From positions 50,859,186 to 50,923,185 of the forward strand of contig OX392529.1 of assembly GCA_947623455.1 (NCBI GenBank): 64,000 bases of DNA. The letters run 5' to 3'. The notes beneath the pieces are model-generated. The model had not been told where the DNA came from and made no database searches. It was given only the letters and a program-made list of their open reading frames with translations. The position numbers were made by a program, and so were the translations under genes. This document shows positions 1-14,122 of the stretch, in pieces (positions within the stretch are counted from its first letter, which is position 1; each line of letters opens with the position of its first letter). Source of the stretch: Mimachlamys varia. Lineage: Eukaryota; Mollusca; Bivalvia; Pectinida; Pectinidae.

Positions 1-135
1 TTTGTCCGCAGTTTTATATGGCTTCGACGCGCTCATCACCAGCGCCACTTTCATTCATCCTCAGCTGTGTCATTGTTAAAGTGTGTGTAAAAGGGCATAT
101 CTCAAAAATACCATTTTTTCACAAATTGACCCTGT

Positions 136-345
136 AGTAAGGGGTTTTACGCGCACCTGACCCTTCTGCTTCTACATTAGTTTAGGAATTTTGGATCCCT
201 ATCTTTTGGCACCTAGTATCACCGAAGAGTTTTAGAAGCACGAAGCAGCTGTATAATGCAGTTTAATTCATTTTGCAGCATACTGTATATATTACTAAAT
301 TTAAAAGGTGCAGCATATGTGTGTGTTACGTCAATTTTGCATGCA
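136..345 (+). repeat. Dispersed repeat R1, full-length copy
   Basis: First of about eleven copies or fragments of a ~200-bp interspersed repeat. The family shows, in order, a stretch with ACGCACCTGACC, a CTTCTGCTTCTACATTAG block, a CATCACTGAAGAGTCC-like block, AGGACGAAACAGCTGTATGA, a GGCATACTGTAT block, GGTGCAGCATATGTGTG and a terminal TTACGTCATC. Copies occur on both strands, so this is a mobile element (SINE- or MITE-like) rather than a local duplication. I cannot name the family. Confidence 0.75.
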
Positions 346-1125
346 TGAATATGACCATAAAATCGTTCTTCGTTGCTTATATATCATTTGGCATTGTATT
401 TGGGCCTGAGCCTTATAGTCCATCCTGAATCTTTTTCATGTTTCTTGTCTTTTCATTAAATTGTATTGTCAATACTGCATAGTCATTTAGCTAGAATAAC
501 AGCCAAAACGTATAAACATTATCGCCAAATGATCGCCAAAGTGGAAAAGACAATGGTTAATAAAATGAAGCATAACATAGAAAGCATAACATACTATTTC
601 AGACAAGATTTAAATGAAAATGTTACCACATAATAAATCAACACCAGATTAAAGGGGAGTAACTCTTAATGGACACCCTCAATCATCTTAACCACACTTA
701 AAAGCCTACTATCACATAGACAGTGTTTAATGTATCTACATGGAGCAGAGTCTGTCAAAATCTGCCCGATGCTCTACTATCCTTGCTACACCATCTGCAT
801 CACTCTTTAATGACCTTCGTGTCGCTGTGGTAACACTAACATAAGAAAATAATGTATCTTGGGGTATACACTGGACCTCATACATGCAAATACACTGTGT
901 ATTAGACATATACCAGCTTTTGGCTCCATATATAGCAAATATTGGGAAAATGCTTGGTTTCTGTGAGTAACCATATTCCGGTCACCTACCAGTACACCAC
1001 TTCTTTCTCTTTTTTCGGCTTTTTTTTCACTTGATACCTTGTTATGGAACTTAACAAGAGTTTCCAACTGACGGTCTGTATAGCATATATATAAAGACTG
1101 TCTGTTAGAAAATCGTGCCAAATTT
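346..1125. other. Intergenic, no gene recognised
   Basis: AT-rich sequence. The only sizeable open frame (minus strand, 807-1121, 104 codons) has no recognisable domain, no signal peptide and no supporting splice or promoter context, so it is not called as a gene. Confidence 0.6.
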
Positions 1126-1278
1126 GCTTCTGCTTCTAGAAATTTTAGAAATTTTGGATTTCCATCATTAGGAGGACGAACCAGCTGTATGCTGCAATTT
1201 AATTATTTTTTCGGCATACTGTATTTATTGCTAAATGTAAAAGGTGCAGCATATGTATGTGTTACGTTATCTTTCATG
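1126..1278 (+). repeat. Dispersed repeat R1, 5'-truncated or internally deleted copy
   Basis: Matches R1 from the CTTCTGCTTCTA block to the terminal GTTACGT block, but the CATCACTGAAGAG segment is missing. It lies about 100 bp from another R1 copy in the same orientation. Confidence 0.65.
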
Positions 1279-1371
1279 ATAAGAAGTTGCTGGTGGGTTT
1301 TTTGGTCCTCAAGGTTTGCTGGAAACTCCATAGCTACAGTTATCTCATTCGAGTAGTGGCACAAAATGAAA

Positions 1372-1572
1372 GGGGTTTTACCCACCTGAACCTTCTGCTT
1401 CTACATTAAATAGTTTAGAAAATTTGGATTCCCACCTTTTGGCCCCTAGCATCACTGAAGAGTCCAAGGAGGACGAAACAGCTGTATGATTCAATTTAAA
1501 TATTTTTTGGCATAAAATATATTTTTTTTTATTTAAAGGTGCAGCATATGTGTGCGTTATGTCATCTTTCTG
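1372..1572 (+). repeat. Dispersed repeat R1 copy
   Basis: Nearly full-length copy with the ACCTGAACCTTCTGC start, CATCACTGAAGAGTCC, GGACGAAACAGCTGTATGA and the terminal GGTGCAGCATATGTGTG block followed by a TTATGTCATC end (one change from the family's TTACGTCATC). Confidence 0.75.
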
Positions 1573-4500
1573 CCACTCTTAGAAAATATGAACCACCCTC
1601 CAAATTTATCCTTTGATGTTGTTATAGTATGTATGGCTCATTCCTTGAAATAGTCACTCAAAGTCATTACAACATACGCCAAAAACTCCATCCCAATACC
1701 TTATAATGAGCTTGTTACAGTCTAATGCTGTATCATTTATCTCCCCTTAATTACAATCCTGAAACAAAATGCATATCATATTGTATATACTCACCATTGA
1801 ATATGTATTCATTTGTACCTATGAAATTTACTTGTTTGCGATGTCAAATTTCAATAGGTAATTAAAAATACAATAACTCTTTTAACGTTCATTTACTTTA
1901 TAAGGTAGATTGCTTAATAAAATGAAAACATTTATACACCTGATTTACCTGTAGTAATTCTGTTTCTCATATGCTCGCCATTACACTATATAATCATATC
2001 GTCTGTCACCAGGTGTTTCCTGCCTACCCTAATCTAAGCATGCTTTCTTTCATTACCTCACAGATAATAAATATCTCTCTGTCAGTCAGATGTCATAACA
2101 TGTAAACATAATTACAGGTACAGGCACACAAAAACATTAAGGATTGATTTCCCTACATGTCTATGACAATGTTCCTAAATGTCTAATAATTGTTATTATT
2201 TGTCAGTAAACGTACCTCAGTGTAGACTTTATATATTGATACGAACAAGAAGTATATTTACAACAAATGATATGAATTTATTATATATATATGTGTATTC
2301 ATGTATATATAATATGTAGCTACATTATTTTCATGCTGCAACAAAAATATAACAAACAAGGAAAGAATGATATGATATAATGATATATAGTTAGTGTCAT
2401 TCATGAATATTTGTAAGTATTTCTCTGTTGCTTTCAATTAATATCAAGAAATAAAAACTGCATGTTGTTCATCTGAGACTTTAACAATGAAATCAGTACG
2501 TATGGTTTTGAGTGTATTCCCCCTTCGACTTTGATTAATCACAGTATGACTGTTACTGAATTGTGTCACAACTGTACGCTATTGCTTTACAAATCAGGTC
2601 GAAAGGGAGGCAACCATATTTTAAACTACCCAGTAGAAGTCTAAGAACAGGAATAAGCACTGTGTCATTAAATTGCAAATTTACAAATTTACAATATAGG
2701 TATTATTACTCAACGAAATATTCCAGATATTGTTAAATTTAACTGCATTATTTAGTTTTGAAGGTAGACAATATTTGTTTGCTCTCTTCATGCATGGCAG
2801 TTGAAAAATAAGTAACAGCGCTAAAATAGACAACAACTTTAATATGATTCGAAAGATGACGTACCACACACATATTTAAAAGTACTTTTTAAGAAAATAA
2901 CAATGGATTTGTTTTTTACATGTACAGAAGTAACAGACTGTATGATTACATGTATATCAAATTATATATTTAAACGTATGTGTAAGAAATATAACAAACA
3001 CGAGTATTATCGGAAAACACTCGCGTTGACAGTTATGTTTGTTTGGGTTTTTTTTTCTTTGTTACTAAATGTTTTTTTTAATTGATAAAAAAACAATTTT
3101 AGCAATTTTGGTACTGGATGTTTTCATCTTTCTTTACCTTAAGCGTTCAATAAATATTTAAGAGTTGTGCACTTAAATTGTTGAATCAAGTATGCAATCT
3201 CAATGCATAATGATAACATGTTTTAAAAAAAATATGAACACTTGTCATGTACTGATATAAATCGAATCAGGATAGCATGGAGAATGATTTCGTATAGAGA
3301 ATCATATTTAAAATAAATAAAATAATGAATGAGGAGGAGGAGGAGGAGATTAGCTTTATCAATTATTTGCAAAAACTTATTTATGTGTATTCACAAACAC
3401 AAACATCAAAAATAAAATATTAGTACTTCAATTGCAGGAAATCTTAACGTAGAATAAAACAACATTCAAAATAGTTTAGAAAAAACAACTGAAGAGTTAA
3501 AAGCCTCTTCCATCAGTATCAGATATTTTTGTCCAGGAAACTGCAAACTGTATAGTATATTTGCAAAGACAATAAACTGCACATGATATTGACATCCTGT
3601 TTATATAATAGTGTTTTCAGAAATACCAAAGATATTTCACAATAGTGGGGCTAATATTTTTTATTTTACTGCTTCGTACTCTGTGACCAAAAAAATCTAA
3701 ATATTAACCACATGAATTTCGAATTGTAGGAAATTTGTCGTGTATATTTCACACCAGACCTATAACAAGTAGAGAGCTACTCTTAGCTCCGGAAATATAA
3801 AACATAATTTGAGGGAATCATCACACACGTGTTCATCGAATGAATATCAGAAAGTAAAGTGTTTCGCACTCCTGAAATATATATATATGAAAAATAGCCA
3901 CAAGTTAGAGTTAACTATGCTTCGTATAACTGAATATACTGTTCAATATTCTAATTATTAGATTATTAGAATTTTTTCTCAGATTAAAGCAGTCTTTCGA
4001 TTCGTCAAATTAGAAAACGTGATACTATTCACAAGTGAAAAATATTATATTTCTCACTAGTGAAAAAAAACTAATTTTAATGGAATGAATAGTTTTCGAT
4101 ATCTCACTGATACAAAAATGTTAAAAAATATATATATTTGTGTAGCCTTTTTCTAATGTAATGCTGAGGCATACAATTATTGCAAATGTTATTTGCCTAG
4201 ACTTAACCAACCTATCTAAAAGAAAGCTTTAACAATATTTTACAAAACAAAATAAAAACATTTCCAGTTGAATTTTAATAGTTTTCATGCTTTATAACAT
4301 CTATTTATGGGATGATGCAGCTTTATAAAGCTTGTTATGCATAAGGTCATGATCATGCCATAATGAAATATACGAATTGGTTGTATTTGAAATCTGTTAA
4401 TCGATACGAACGTCTTTTTAGTTGTTTATCAATCATTTGCAAATTTGATTGTTGAGTAAAACTGTTGAACTGGATATGTTGCTTGAAAAATACAACAACA

Positions 4501-4821
4501 AAAAACAGTCGGTAAATGACAACAATATCTTTATATTGACAGCTGAGCCTGTTTTCTTGCACTTCTTGTGGTTCGATGTAACGCAATCCTTTGAATATAT
4601 GTCGTTCTATGCTCATCAATTTCGATTTCGATGAACGGTTATAGGGAACACTTTTTTTGCAGCAGGTATTATCTTTATATTTCTATGATATTTGCATTTA
4701 CTCGAAAAAAAGACAAAACAAATCCCATTCTTCCTGATATCTCTTTTATTACCAATGACGATTTCAGACGATCCCTCATGTTTTCAGGGAAAGAGTTCTG
4801 ATTTAAACTTCAACCTTCAAC
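1573..4821. other. Intergenic, AT-rich, no gene recognised
   Basis: Long AT-rich stretch with TA-rich tracts near 2280-2310 and 3870-3890 and a short (GAG)n run at 3331-3348. A minus-strand fragment resembling the R1 terminus lies near 2855-2880. Open frames here are 60-90 codons and show no domain or splice context. Confidence 0.6.
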
Positions 4822-5737
4822 CCGGAAATGTACCTAGTATGTACTGTGCACTTATGCTGCGCAGTGTACAGCTAGCATAACATTGGGTGTTGTTCATGTA
4901 AGTAAAACACAAAACTTGTGACCCATACTCATTTCTTCTTCATTTGAAAATATTGTTAGCAACTTATCGTAAAAAGTGCTATCTGGCAGAGCACTGATTC
5001 GTATTGCTACTTTTGTACTATTGCTTAATTTGATCATTTGATTCCGACGTTCTGCAATGCATTGTTCGAGGAAAACATCTAATATGTTAGGCTAGAACGT
5101 AATTACGCGCCGTATGAAGCAAGATTCTTTTAGCTATCCTTTAAATCAAATGCATATTACGATTGTAGCTGATGTAAAAATAAGAAGTGATCTACAATTT
5201 GTATCGTTTATTACGTTTAGAATTGAAAATGTATTTCGTATTCAAAATAGGAACAGCCTTACCTTCGTCACATGATCAACCGGGAATGTACCTAGTATGT
5301 ACTGTGCATTTATGCTGCGCAGTGTACAGCTAGCATTACATTGGGTGTTGTTCATGTAAGTAAAACACAAAATTTGTGACCCATACTCATTTCTTCTTCA
5401 TTTGAAAATATTGTGAGCAACTTATCGTAAAAAGTCCTATCTCTTAGAGCACTGATTAATTTTGCTACCTTTGTACTATTGCTTAATTTGATCATTTGAT
5501 TCCGACGTTCTGCAATGCATTGTTTAAGGAAAACATCTAATATGTTAGGCTAGAACGTAATTGCGCGCCGTATGAAGCAAGATTCTTTGAACTATCCTTT
5601 AAATTAAATGCATATTACGATTGTAGCTGATGTAAAAATAAGAAGTTATCTGCAATTTGTATCGTTTATTATGTTTAGAATTGAAAATGTATTTCGTTTT
5701 CAAAATAGGAACAGCCTCACCTTTGTCACATGATCAA
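4822..5737. repeat. Two-copy tandem duplication, ~458-bp period
   Basis: The segment with GTACCTAGTATGTACTGTGC occurs at about 4829 and again at about 5287. The two copies run in parallel for about 450 bp (for example GCGCAGTGTACAGCTAGC and TGGGTGTTGTTCATGTAAG in both) and both end near TCACATGATCAACCGG. Divergence is a few percent, mostly single substitutions. No coding content is seen. Confidence 0.85.
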
Positions 5738-6751
5738 CCGGAAAGTGACATCATGGGTAAGTATATCACATGATCACAACAACTCAACAGTCATGCACAA
5801 TGACAATCATCGTTATCAACATCATCAATCATCGACATCAACATAATTATGATTCTTATGAATACATACAGGTTTCCGATTTAGCAATAATCAATATAAC
5901 AATAACGTTCAATCCAATGGTTTCGCAGATCGATAAACTTACCGACATGAATTTCCTTCGAAATGTGTCCATTGCAAATACTCAATAAAAATATCCGCGT
6001 CTTATCAAGTACAAAACAAAACTCACATACGCAACTGAGCAATAGACGATAAAAGCGAAGTAAAACATTCACGTTGAAAGATGTAATTTAACAGCTAGAT
6101 TATTTTAAGAAATAAAATATTGAAGTTATCTCAAATTTTGCTTATGTATATAAACTCGCTGATATTGTCAAATAGATTCTTAGAAAAAGGAAGATGGAAT
6201 TTAACGGAGTTGTCTTTTATATTAACACAGAAACCACGTGACTTAAATCTACCATACCTCTCTAAAAATATCCTGTACCTGTATAGGTGTACTGTTTAGA
6301 GGGTAGTATGAAATGTATACCAATCCCTCCCCTTGGCACATGTCCAATCCCTCCCCGTGTCAATCATTCGCTAGCAAATGTTAAAGGCAGTAGTTTTACC
6401 CAGCCCAAGGTTCAACAAAACATTTTAGCCAGAATGGATTTCAGTACATTATATAAGCTTAAGAGTAAAATATAATGTTGAATCCAAAAATTAATATTTG
6501 AAACATTTACCGAATTGTATTTGTATCTATCTAAGTCCAAAGTACAAAAACTGTATTTCTATATTAATTTTGGAGTAGTAAAAAAACATTTCTTCCTTTT
6601 TAAATGTATCATAAGTTTATTAGTGTATATATTTTACATCGAATTCGCTTAAACTACTCTGTATCATCTAAACAAGGATAAATAGTTACAAACATATAAA
6701 CAATTACTTTTCTTATATTATAAAAGTACAATTTTATAAATCACTAATAAA
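5738..6751. other. Intergenic, no gene recognised
   Basis: AT-rich sequence between the tandem duplication and the 27-bp minisatellite. Only short open frames without domain features. Confidence 0.6.
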
Positions 6752-9700
6752 TGGTAGACTTGGCAACACTTGTATAACAGGTAGACTTGGTAACACTGAT
6801 ATAACAGGTAGACTTGGTAACACTTATATAACAGGTAGACTTGGTAACAATTGTATAACAGGTAGACTCGGTAACACTGATATAACAGGTAGACTTGGTA
6901 ACACTGATATAACAGGTAGACTTGGTAACACTTATATAACAGGTAGACTTGGTAACACTTATATAACAGGTAGACTTTGTAACATGTATGTAACTGGTAG
7001 ACTTGGTAACACTTATATAACAGGTAGACTTTGTAACATTTATGTAACTTGTAGACTTGGTAACACTTATATAACAGGTAGACTTGGTAAACACTTATAT
7101 AAAGGTTGATTTGATAAACACTGATATAACAGGTAGACTTGGTAACAATTGTATAACAGGTAGACTCGGTAACACTGATATAACAGGTAGACTTGGTAAC
7201 ACTGATATAACAGGTAGACTTGGTAACACTTATATAACAGGTAGACTTGGTAACACTGATATAACAGGTAGACTTGGTAACACTTATATAACAGGTAGAC
7301 TTGGTAACACTGATATAACAGGTAGACTTGGTAACACTTATATAACAGGTAGACTTGGTAACAATTGTATAACAGGTAGACTCGGTAACACTGATATAAC
7401 AGGTAGACTTGGTAACACTGATATAACAGGTAGACTTGGTAACACTTATATAACAGGTAGACTTGGTAACACTTATATAACAGGTAGACTTTGTAACATG
7501 TATGTAACTGGTAGACTTGGTAACACTTATATAACAGGTAGACTTTGTAACATTTATGTAACTTGTAGACTTGGTAACACTTATATAACAGGTAGACTTG
7601 GTAAACACTTATATAAAGGTTGATTTGATAAACACTGATATAACAGGTAGACTTGGTAACAATTGTATAACAGGTAGACTCGGTAACACTGATATAACAG
7701 GTAGACTTGGTAACACTGATATAACAGGTAGACTTGGTAACACTTATATAACAGGTAGACTTGGTAACACTGATATAACAGGTAGACTTGGTAACACTTA
7801 TATAACAGGTAGACTTGGTAACAATTGTATAACAGGTAGACTCGGTAACACTGATATAACAGGTAGACTTGGTAACACTGATATAACAGGTAGACTTGGT
7901 AACACTTATATAACAGGTAGACTTGGTAACACTTATATAACAGGTAGACTTTGTAACATGTATGTAACTGGTAGACTTGGTAACACTTATATAACAGGTA
8001 GACTTTGTAACATTTATGTAACTGGTAGACTTGGTAACACTTATATAACAGGTAGACTTGGTAAACACTTATATAAAGGTTGATTTGATAAACACTGATA
8101 TAACAGGTAGACTTGGTAACAATTGTATAACAGGTAGACTCGGTAACACTGATATAACAGGTAGACTTGGTAACACTGATATAACAGGTAGACTTGGTAA
8201 CACTTATATAAAAGTTAGACTTGGTAACACTGATATAACAGGTAGACTTGGTAACACTGATATAACAGGTAGACTTGGTAACACTGATATAACAGGTAGA
8301 CTTGGTAACACTGATATAACAGGTATACTTGGTAACACTGGCATAACAGGTAGACTTGGTAACACTTATATAACAAGTATACTTGGTAACACTTATATAA
8401 CAGGTAGATTTGGTAAACACTGATATAACAGGTACACTTGGTAACACTGGTATAACAGGTAGACTTGGTAAACACTGATATAACAGGTACACTTGGTAAC
8501 ACTGATATAACAGGTAGACTTGGTAACACTTATATAACAGGTACACTTGGTAAACACTTATATTACAGGTAGATTGGGTAACAATTATATAACAGGTAGA
8601 CTTGGTAACAATTTAATAACAGGTATACTTGGTAACACTGATATAACTGGTAGACTTGGTAACACTTATATAACAGAAACACTTATATAACAGGTAGACT
8701 TGGTAACACTTATATAACAGGTAGACTTGGTAACACTTATATAACAGGTAGACTTTGTAACATGTCTGTAACTGGTAGACTTGGTAACACTTATATAACA
8801 GGTAGACTTTGTAACATTTATGTAACTGGTAGACTTGGTAACACTTATATAACAGGTAGACTTGGTAAACACTTATATAAAGGTTGATTTGATAAACACT
8901 GATATAACAGGTAGACTTGGTAACAATTGTATAACAGGTAGACTCGGTAACACTGATATAACAGGTAGACTTGGTAACACTGATATAACAGGTAGACTTG
9001 GTAACACTTATATAAAAGTTAGACTTGGTAACACTGATATAACAGGTAGACTTGGTAACACTGATATAACAGGTAGACTTGGTAACACTGATATAACAGG
9101 TAGACTTGGTAACACTGATATAACAGGTATACTTGGTAACACTGGCATAACAGGTAGACTTGGTAACACTTATATAACAAGTATACTTGGTAACACTTAT
9201 ATAACAGGTAGATTTGGTAAACACTGATATAACAGGTACACTTGGTAACACTGGTATAACAGGTAGACTTGGTAACACTTATATAACAGGTACACTTGGT
9301 AAACACTTATATTACAGGTAGACTGGGTAACAATTATATAACAGGTAGACTTGGTAACAATTTAATAACAGGTATACTTGGTAACACTGATATAACTGGT
9401 AGACTTGGTAACACTTATATAACAGAAACACTTATATAACAGGTAGACTTGGTAAACACGTATATAACAGGTAGACTTGGTAACACTTATATAACAAGTA
9501 TACTTGGTAACACTTATATAACAGGTAGACTTGGTAACAATTGTATAACAGGTAGACTCGGTAACACTGATATAACAGGTAGACTTGGTAACATTTATAT
9601 AACAGGTAGACTTGGTAACACTGATATAACAGGTAGACTTTGTAACATGTATGTAACTGGTAGACTTGGTAACACTTATATAACAAGTATACTTGGTAAC

Positions 9701-12272
9701 ACTTATATAACAAGTATACTTGGTAACACTTATATAACAGGTAGACTTGGTAACACTTATATAACAGGTAGACTTGGTAAACACTGATATAACAGGTACA
9801 CTTGGTAACACTGAAATAACAGGTAGACTTGGTAAACACTGATATAACAGGTACACTTGGTAAACACTTATATTACAGGTAGACTGGATAACAATTATAT
9901 AACAGGTAGACTTGGTAGCAATTGTATAACAGGTATACTTGGTAACACTGATATAACTGGTAGACTTGGTAACACTTATATAACTGAAACACTTATATAA
10001 CAGGTAGACTTGGTAAACACGTATATAACAGGTAGACTTGGTAACAATTATATAATAGGTAGACTTGGTAACACTTATATAACAGGTATTCTTGCTTACA
10101 CTTATATAACAGGTAGACTTGGTAACATTTATATAACAGATAGACCTGGTAACACTGATATAACAGGTACACTTGGTAACACTGATATAACAGATAGACC
10201 TGGTAACACTGATATAACAGGTATTCTTGCTTACACTTATATCACAGGTATTCTTGCTTACACTTATATAACAGGTAGACTTTGTAACACTGATATAACA
10301 GGTAGACTTGGTAAACACTTATATAAGAGGTATACATGGTAACACTTATATAACAGGTATTCTTGCTTACACTTATATAACAGGTATACTTGGTAACAAT
10401 TATATAACAGGTAGACTTTGTAACACTGATATAACAGGTAGACTTGGTAAACACTTATATAAGAGGTATACTTGGTAACACTTATATAACAGGTATTCTT
10501 GCTTACACTTATATAACAGGTAGACTTGGTAACACTTATATAACAGGTAAACGTGGTTTCACTTATATAACAGGTAGACTTGGTAACACTTATATAACAG
10601 ATAGACCTGGTAACACTGATATAACAGGTATTCTTGCTTACACTTATATAACAGGTATACTTGGTAACACTTATATAACAGGTAGACTTGGTAACACTTA
10701 TATAACAGGTAGATTTGGTAAACACTGATATAACAGGTACACTTGGTAACAATTGTATAACAGGAAGACTTGGTAACACTGATATAACAGGTAGACTTGG
10801 TAACACTTATATTACAGGTAGACTTGGTAACACTGATATAACAGTTAGACTTGGTAACACTGATATAACAGGTAGACTTGGTAACACTGATATAACAGGT
10901 AGACTTGGTGACACTGATATAACAGGTAGACTTGGTAACACCGATATAACAGGTAGACTTGGTAACACTTATATAACAGGTACACTTGGTAAACACTTAT
11001 ATTACAGGTAGACTTGATATAACTGACATAACAGGTATACTTGGTAACAATTATATAACAAGTATACTTGGTAACACTTACATAACAGGTGGACTTGGTA
11101 ACACTTATATAACAGGTAGATTTGGTAACACTGATATAACAGGTAGACTTGGTAACACTGATATAACAGGTAGAATTGGTAACACTTATATAACAGGTAG
11201 ACTTGGTAACACTGATATAACAGGTAGACTTGGTAACACTGATATAACAGGTAGACTTGGTAACACTTATATAACAGGTAGACTTGGTAACACTGATATA
11301 ACAGGTAGACTTGGTAACACTTATATAACAGGTACACTTGGTAAACACTTATATAACAGGTAGATTTGGTAAACACTGATATAACAGGTACACTTGGTAA
11401 CACTGATATAACAGGTAGACTTGGTAACACTGACATAACAGGTAGACTTGGTAACACTTATATAACAAGTATACTTGGTAACACTTATAAAACAGGTAGA
11501 TTTGGTAAACACTGATATAACAGGTACACTTGGTAACACTGATATAATAGGTAGACTTGGTAACACTTATATAACAGGTACACTTGGTAACACTGATATA
11601 ACTGGTAGACTTGGTAACACTTATATAACAGTAACACTTATATAACAGGTAGACTTGGTAAACACGTATATAACAGGTAGACTTGGTAACACTGATATAA
11701 CAGGTAGACTTGGTAACACTTATATAACAGGTACACTTGGTAAACACTTATATAACAGGTACACTTGGTAACACTTATATGACAAGTAGACTTGGTAAAC
11801 ACTTAAATAACAGGTAGACTTGGTAACACTTATATAACAGATAGACCTGGTAACACTGATATAACAGGTATTCTTGCTTACACTTATATAACAGGTATAC
11901 TTGGTAACACTTATATAACAGGTAGACTTGGTTATGCTTATATAACAGGTAGACTTGGTAACACTTATATAACAGGTAGACTTTGTAGCACTTATATAAC
12001 AGGTAGACTTTGTAACACTTATATAATAGGTAGACTTGGTAACACTTATATAACAGGTAAACGTGGTTTCACTTATATATAGCAGGTAGACTTGGTAACA
12101 CTGATATAACAAGTAGACTTGGTTAACACTTATATAACAGGTAGACTTGGTAACACTTATACAACAGGTAGACTTGGTAACACTTATATAACAGGTAGAC
12201 TTGGTAACACTTATATAACAGGTAGACTTGGTAACACTTATATAACAGGTAGACTTGGTAACAATACGTATA
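6752..12272. repeat. Large 27-bp minisatellite (about 200 units)
   Basis: About 5.5 kb of near-continuous tandem units of 27 bp, each beginning GGTAGACTTGGTAACAC and ending in a TATAACA block. Variants include GGTATTCTTGCTTACAC units (mostly 10080-10660 and near 11870), ACTTTGTAACATG units, and 28-bp GGTAAACAC units that shift the frame. Higher-order structure is visible: the segment starting near 7084 recurs at 7598 (514 bp on), 8058 and 8862. Because 27 is divisible by three, units translate as nine-residue repeats in several frames on both strands, producing long but spurious open frames. The array has no flanking promoter, signal sequence or splice signals, so I call it non-coding. Confidence 0.95.
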
Positions 12273-13960
12273 ACAACTGAGTATATAACCTCAATAGTAG
12301 ATATGTAAAGTTAGAGTAATAGTCAGGGGAACATTAACACATCATTTTTGCGATTAAAACAAATATTTCTGTTTTTATGTAAAGCAAATTTCTACCCACA
12401 TTTACACAATATGAAATGAATAATAAATTAAAAGATACCGAAGCGTTAACAAAAGCATAATCCAAACTCAAAATCGATTAAACCAGAGGCAAAATATGAG
12501 CAAAAGAAAGTTTGACATGGTATGTCTTTGTGAAAATCTTACTTTTTCAAAGGAAGCGTGCGATAAAAAAATAGATAGTTTTGCCTTTCAAATACAATCC
12601 CTTCACTAATTTTTTAACAGCTAGTTTCTTCAAATGAAAGATAGATACACATATACAAAGTATGATTGGCACCGATTTATGTATTAAGAAATAAGAGTAT
12701 CATTGAGACATAATTAAAACCAACAGTATAAATATGTAGTGACTACTTTGATCGCCGTTAACACACCGTGCAGGGCGCTACGCTATGTCTGCGATTGCCT
12801 TGTCATTACACCAAACTATCTTTTCAAAAAGGATCTAAATAATTACCTCGTTTGTAGGTGTTTAAATAATGAAAAAAAAACTATGCGTGTATTGGGTAAC
12901 TATCCGATATCATTTCTAGTGGGTTATAATCAGTTCTACACCTGGCTTATACATGTATATAGATTACTATCATGCTTGTGCATATACCTGTGGCTTTTCA
13001 GTGAAAATCGATCCCTTTGTTCCCTTGTTACTAGAAACCGTACCGGAATAGCTTACTAAAACTTTTAATTTTAGAAATGCGTTATCTAGCGTAGCAAGTC
13101 GCAAGAGGTTTTTTATAAGGGCTTTCGTTCCCTATCACTATTTTTACCACATTTGCATCCAAATCCATTCGACCTAGGTTTTAATAATACTATTATATAC
13201 AACTGTTGTATAACTACGAATAACGATTTGATGCAAATTATCATCCGTAGGTATAATACATATGCCGACAGCTGATATATTTTCAAATAACCTGGAGGAA
13301 TGGGGGGGGGGCATAATGCCGGTGCTGCCACTTAAGCGCTTACAGCTTACAGGAGGGAAACGTTCTTTATTCAAATGACATGTAGTTTTAACGTAGTACC
13401 TATACCTGCTGTCTATCTTCGAAGTAAAAATATCTCCAAATGTCGTAAATATATAGCGGCCCATGTTTTCTTCTAGAATACCGGGGAAACGTAGAAAAGG
13501 ACCAGGGTAGAAAAGGTACCCGGAGTCTTCATTCTACATAGAAATCTTACCCGGGCAACGCTAGAAAATTTGACCATGATCGTTGATTTTTGAAGTCAGC
13601 ATCCCCAAGATAAAAATGTGTGAAATTAAAAACAAAACCCGACTCTTTCTTAATTGATATGTATAGAAAGTGATTTGTTTATCTTTGACTAGTGACCATA
13701 ACATTTTTGCGATATGAAACTTTTGAACTATTCATTATCCATTTTAATATTTTTGTCTGGTTTCTTTTTCTACTATTGAAAAGTGGCCTGGGTATATATT
13801 TTTCTACAAGTAATACATTAAAGGCAAGCTTTTTTTTAACAAATTCAATTCAAAGAACTTGATTTGACCTGTAAATCATGCCTGTCTTTGCTGCGGAACA
13901 AATTTCAAAATTATTTGGTTTTCACATATTCCAGCTAAACATAAAATTGATATTTTGTTT
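12273..13960. other. Intergenic with one R2 repeat fragment, no gene recognised
   Basis: AT-rich flank of the minisatellite. It holds a fragment of dispersed repeat R2 at 12425-12515 (ACCGAAGCGTTAACAAAA and AAAATCGATTAAACCAG blocks) and a poly-G run at 13302-13311. Open frames at 12739-13059 (plus) and 13113-13464 (minus) have no recognisable features. Confidence 0.6.
12425..12515 (+). repeat. Dispersed repeat R2, partial copy
   Basis: Shares the GATACCGAAGCGTTAAC, CCAAACTCAAAATCGATT and AAACCAG-GGCAAAATATGA blocks with copies at 22215-22385 (+), 29780-29968 (-) and 37000-37176 (+). Presence on both strands marks it as interspersed. Confidence 0.65.
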
Positions 13961-13972
13961 AGAGCCACCTCA

Positions 13973-14122
13973 AGTTGTATGCTGAATGTCGATCAATATA
14001 GGCATTGGTTTTTAATAAAAAAAAAAACTTTTTTTTTACCTATTCCAGCTAAACCAAAAATGGAGAAAGTTTCCCACACCATACCCATATTTGAAATGGA
14101 CGACGAGGCCAAAAGAGTGTTG
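13973..14122 (+). other. Exon-like segment partly duplicated at 14863
   Basis: Two weak exon candidates. At 13973 a TTTAG is followed by about 60 bp closely similar to the start of the candidate exon at 14863; in the shared frame it reads SHLKLYAECRSI and then stops. At 14049-14122 a good acceptor (pyrimidine tract then CCTATTCCAG) and donor (TTG then GTATGT) enclose 74 nt that are open for 24 residues, including HTIPIFEMDDEAKRVL. No domain is recognised. This may be a decayed copy of the neighbouring candidate gene. Confidence is low. Confidence 0.25.

Noticed and set aside
6718..12112. Many long open frames (up to about 330 codons) on both strands in the 27-bp minisatellite
   Set aside because: They arise because the unit length is divisible by three; frames on both strands are open at once, they break at 28-bp variant units, and no start context, signal peptide, promoter or splice support exists.
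6752..12272. CRISPR-like array
   Set aside because: Units are contiguous with no unique spacers, there are no cas genes, and the genome is eukaryotic.
12739..13059. 106-codon plus-strand open frame
   Set aside because: Begins at a non-ATG codon, no recognisable domain, and lies in otherwise empty AT-rich sequence.
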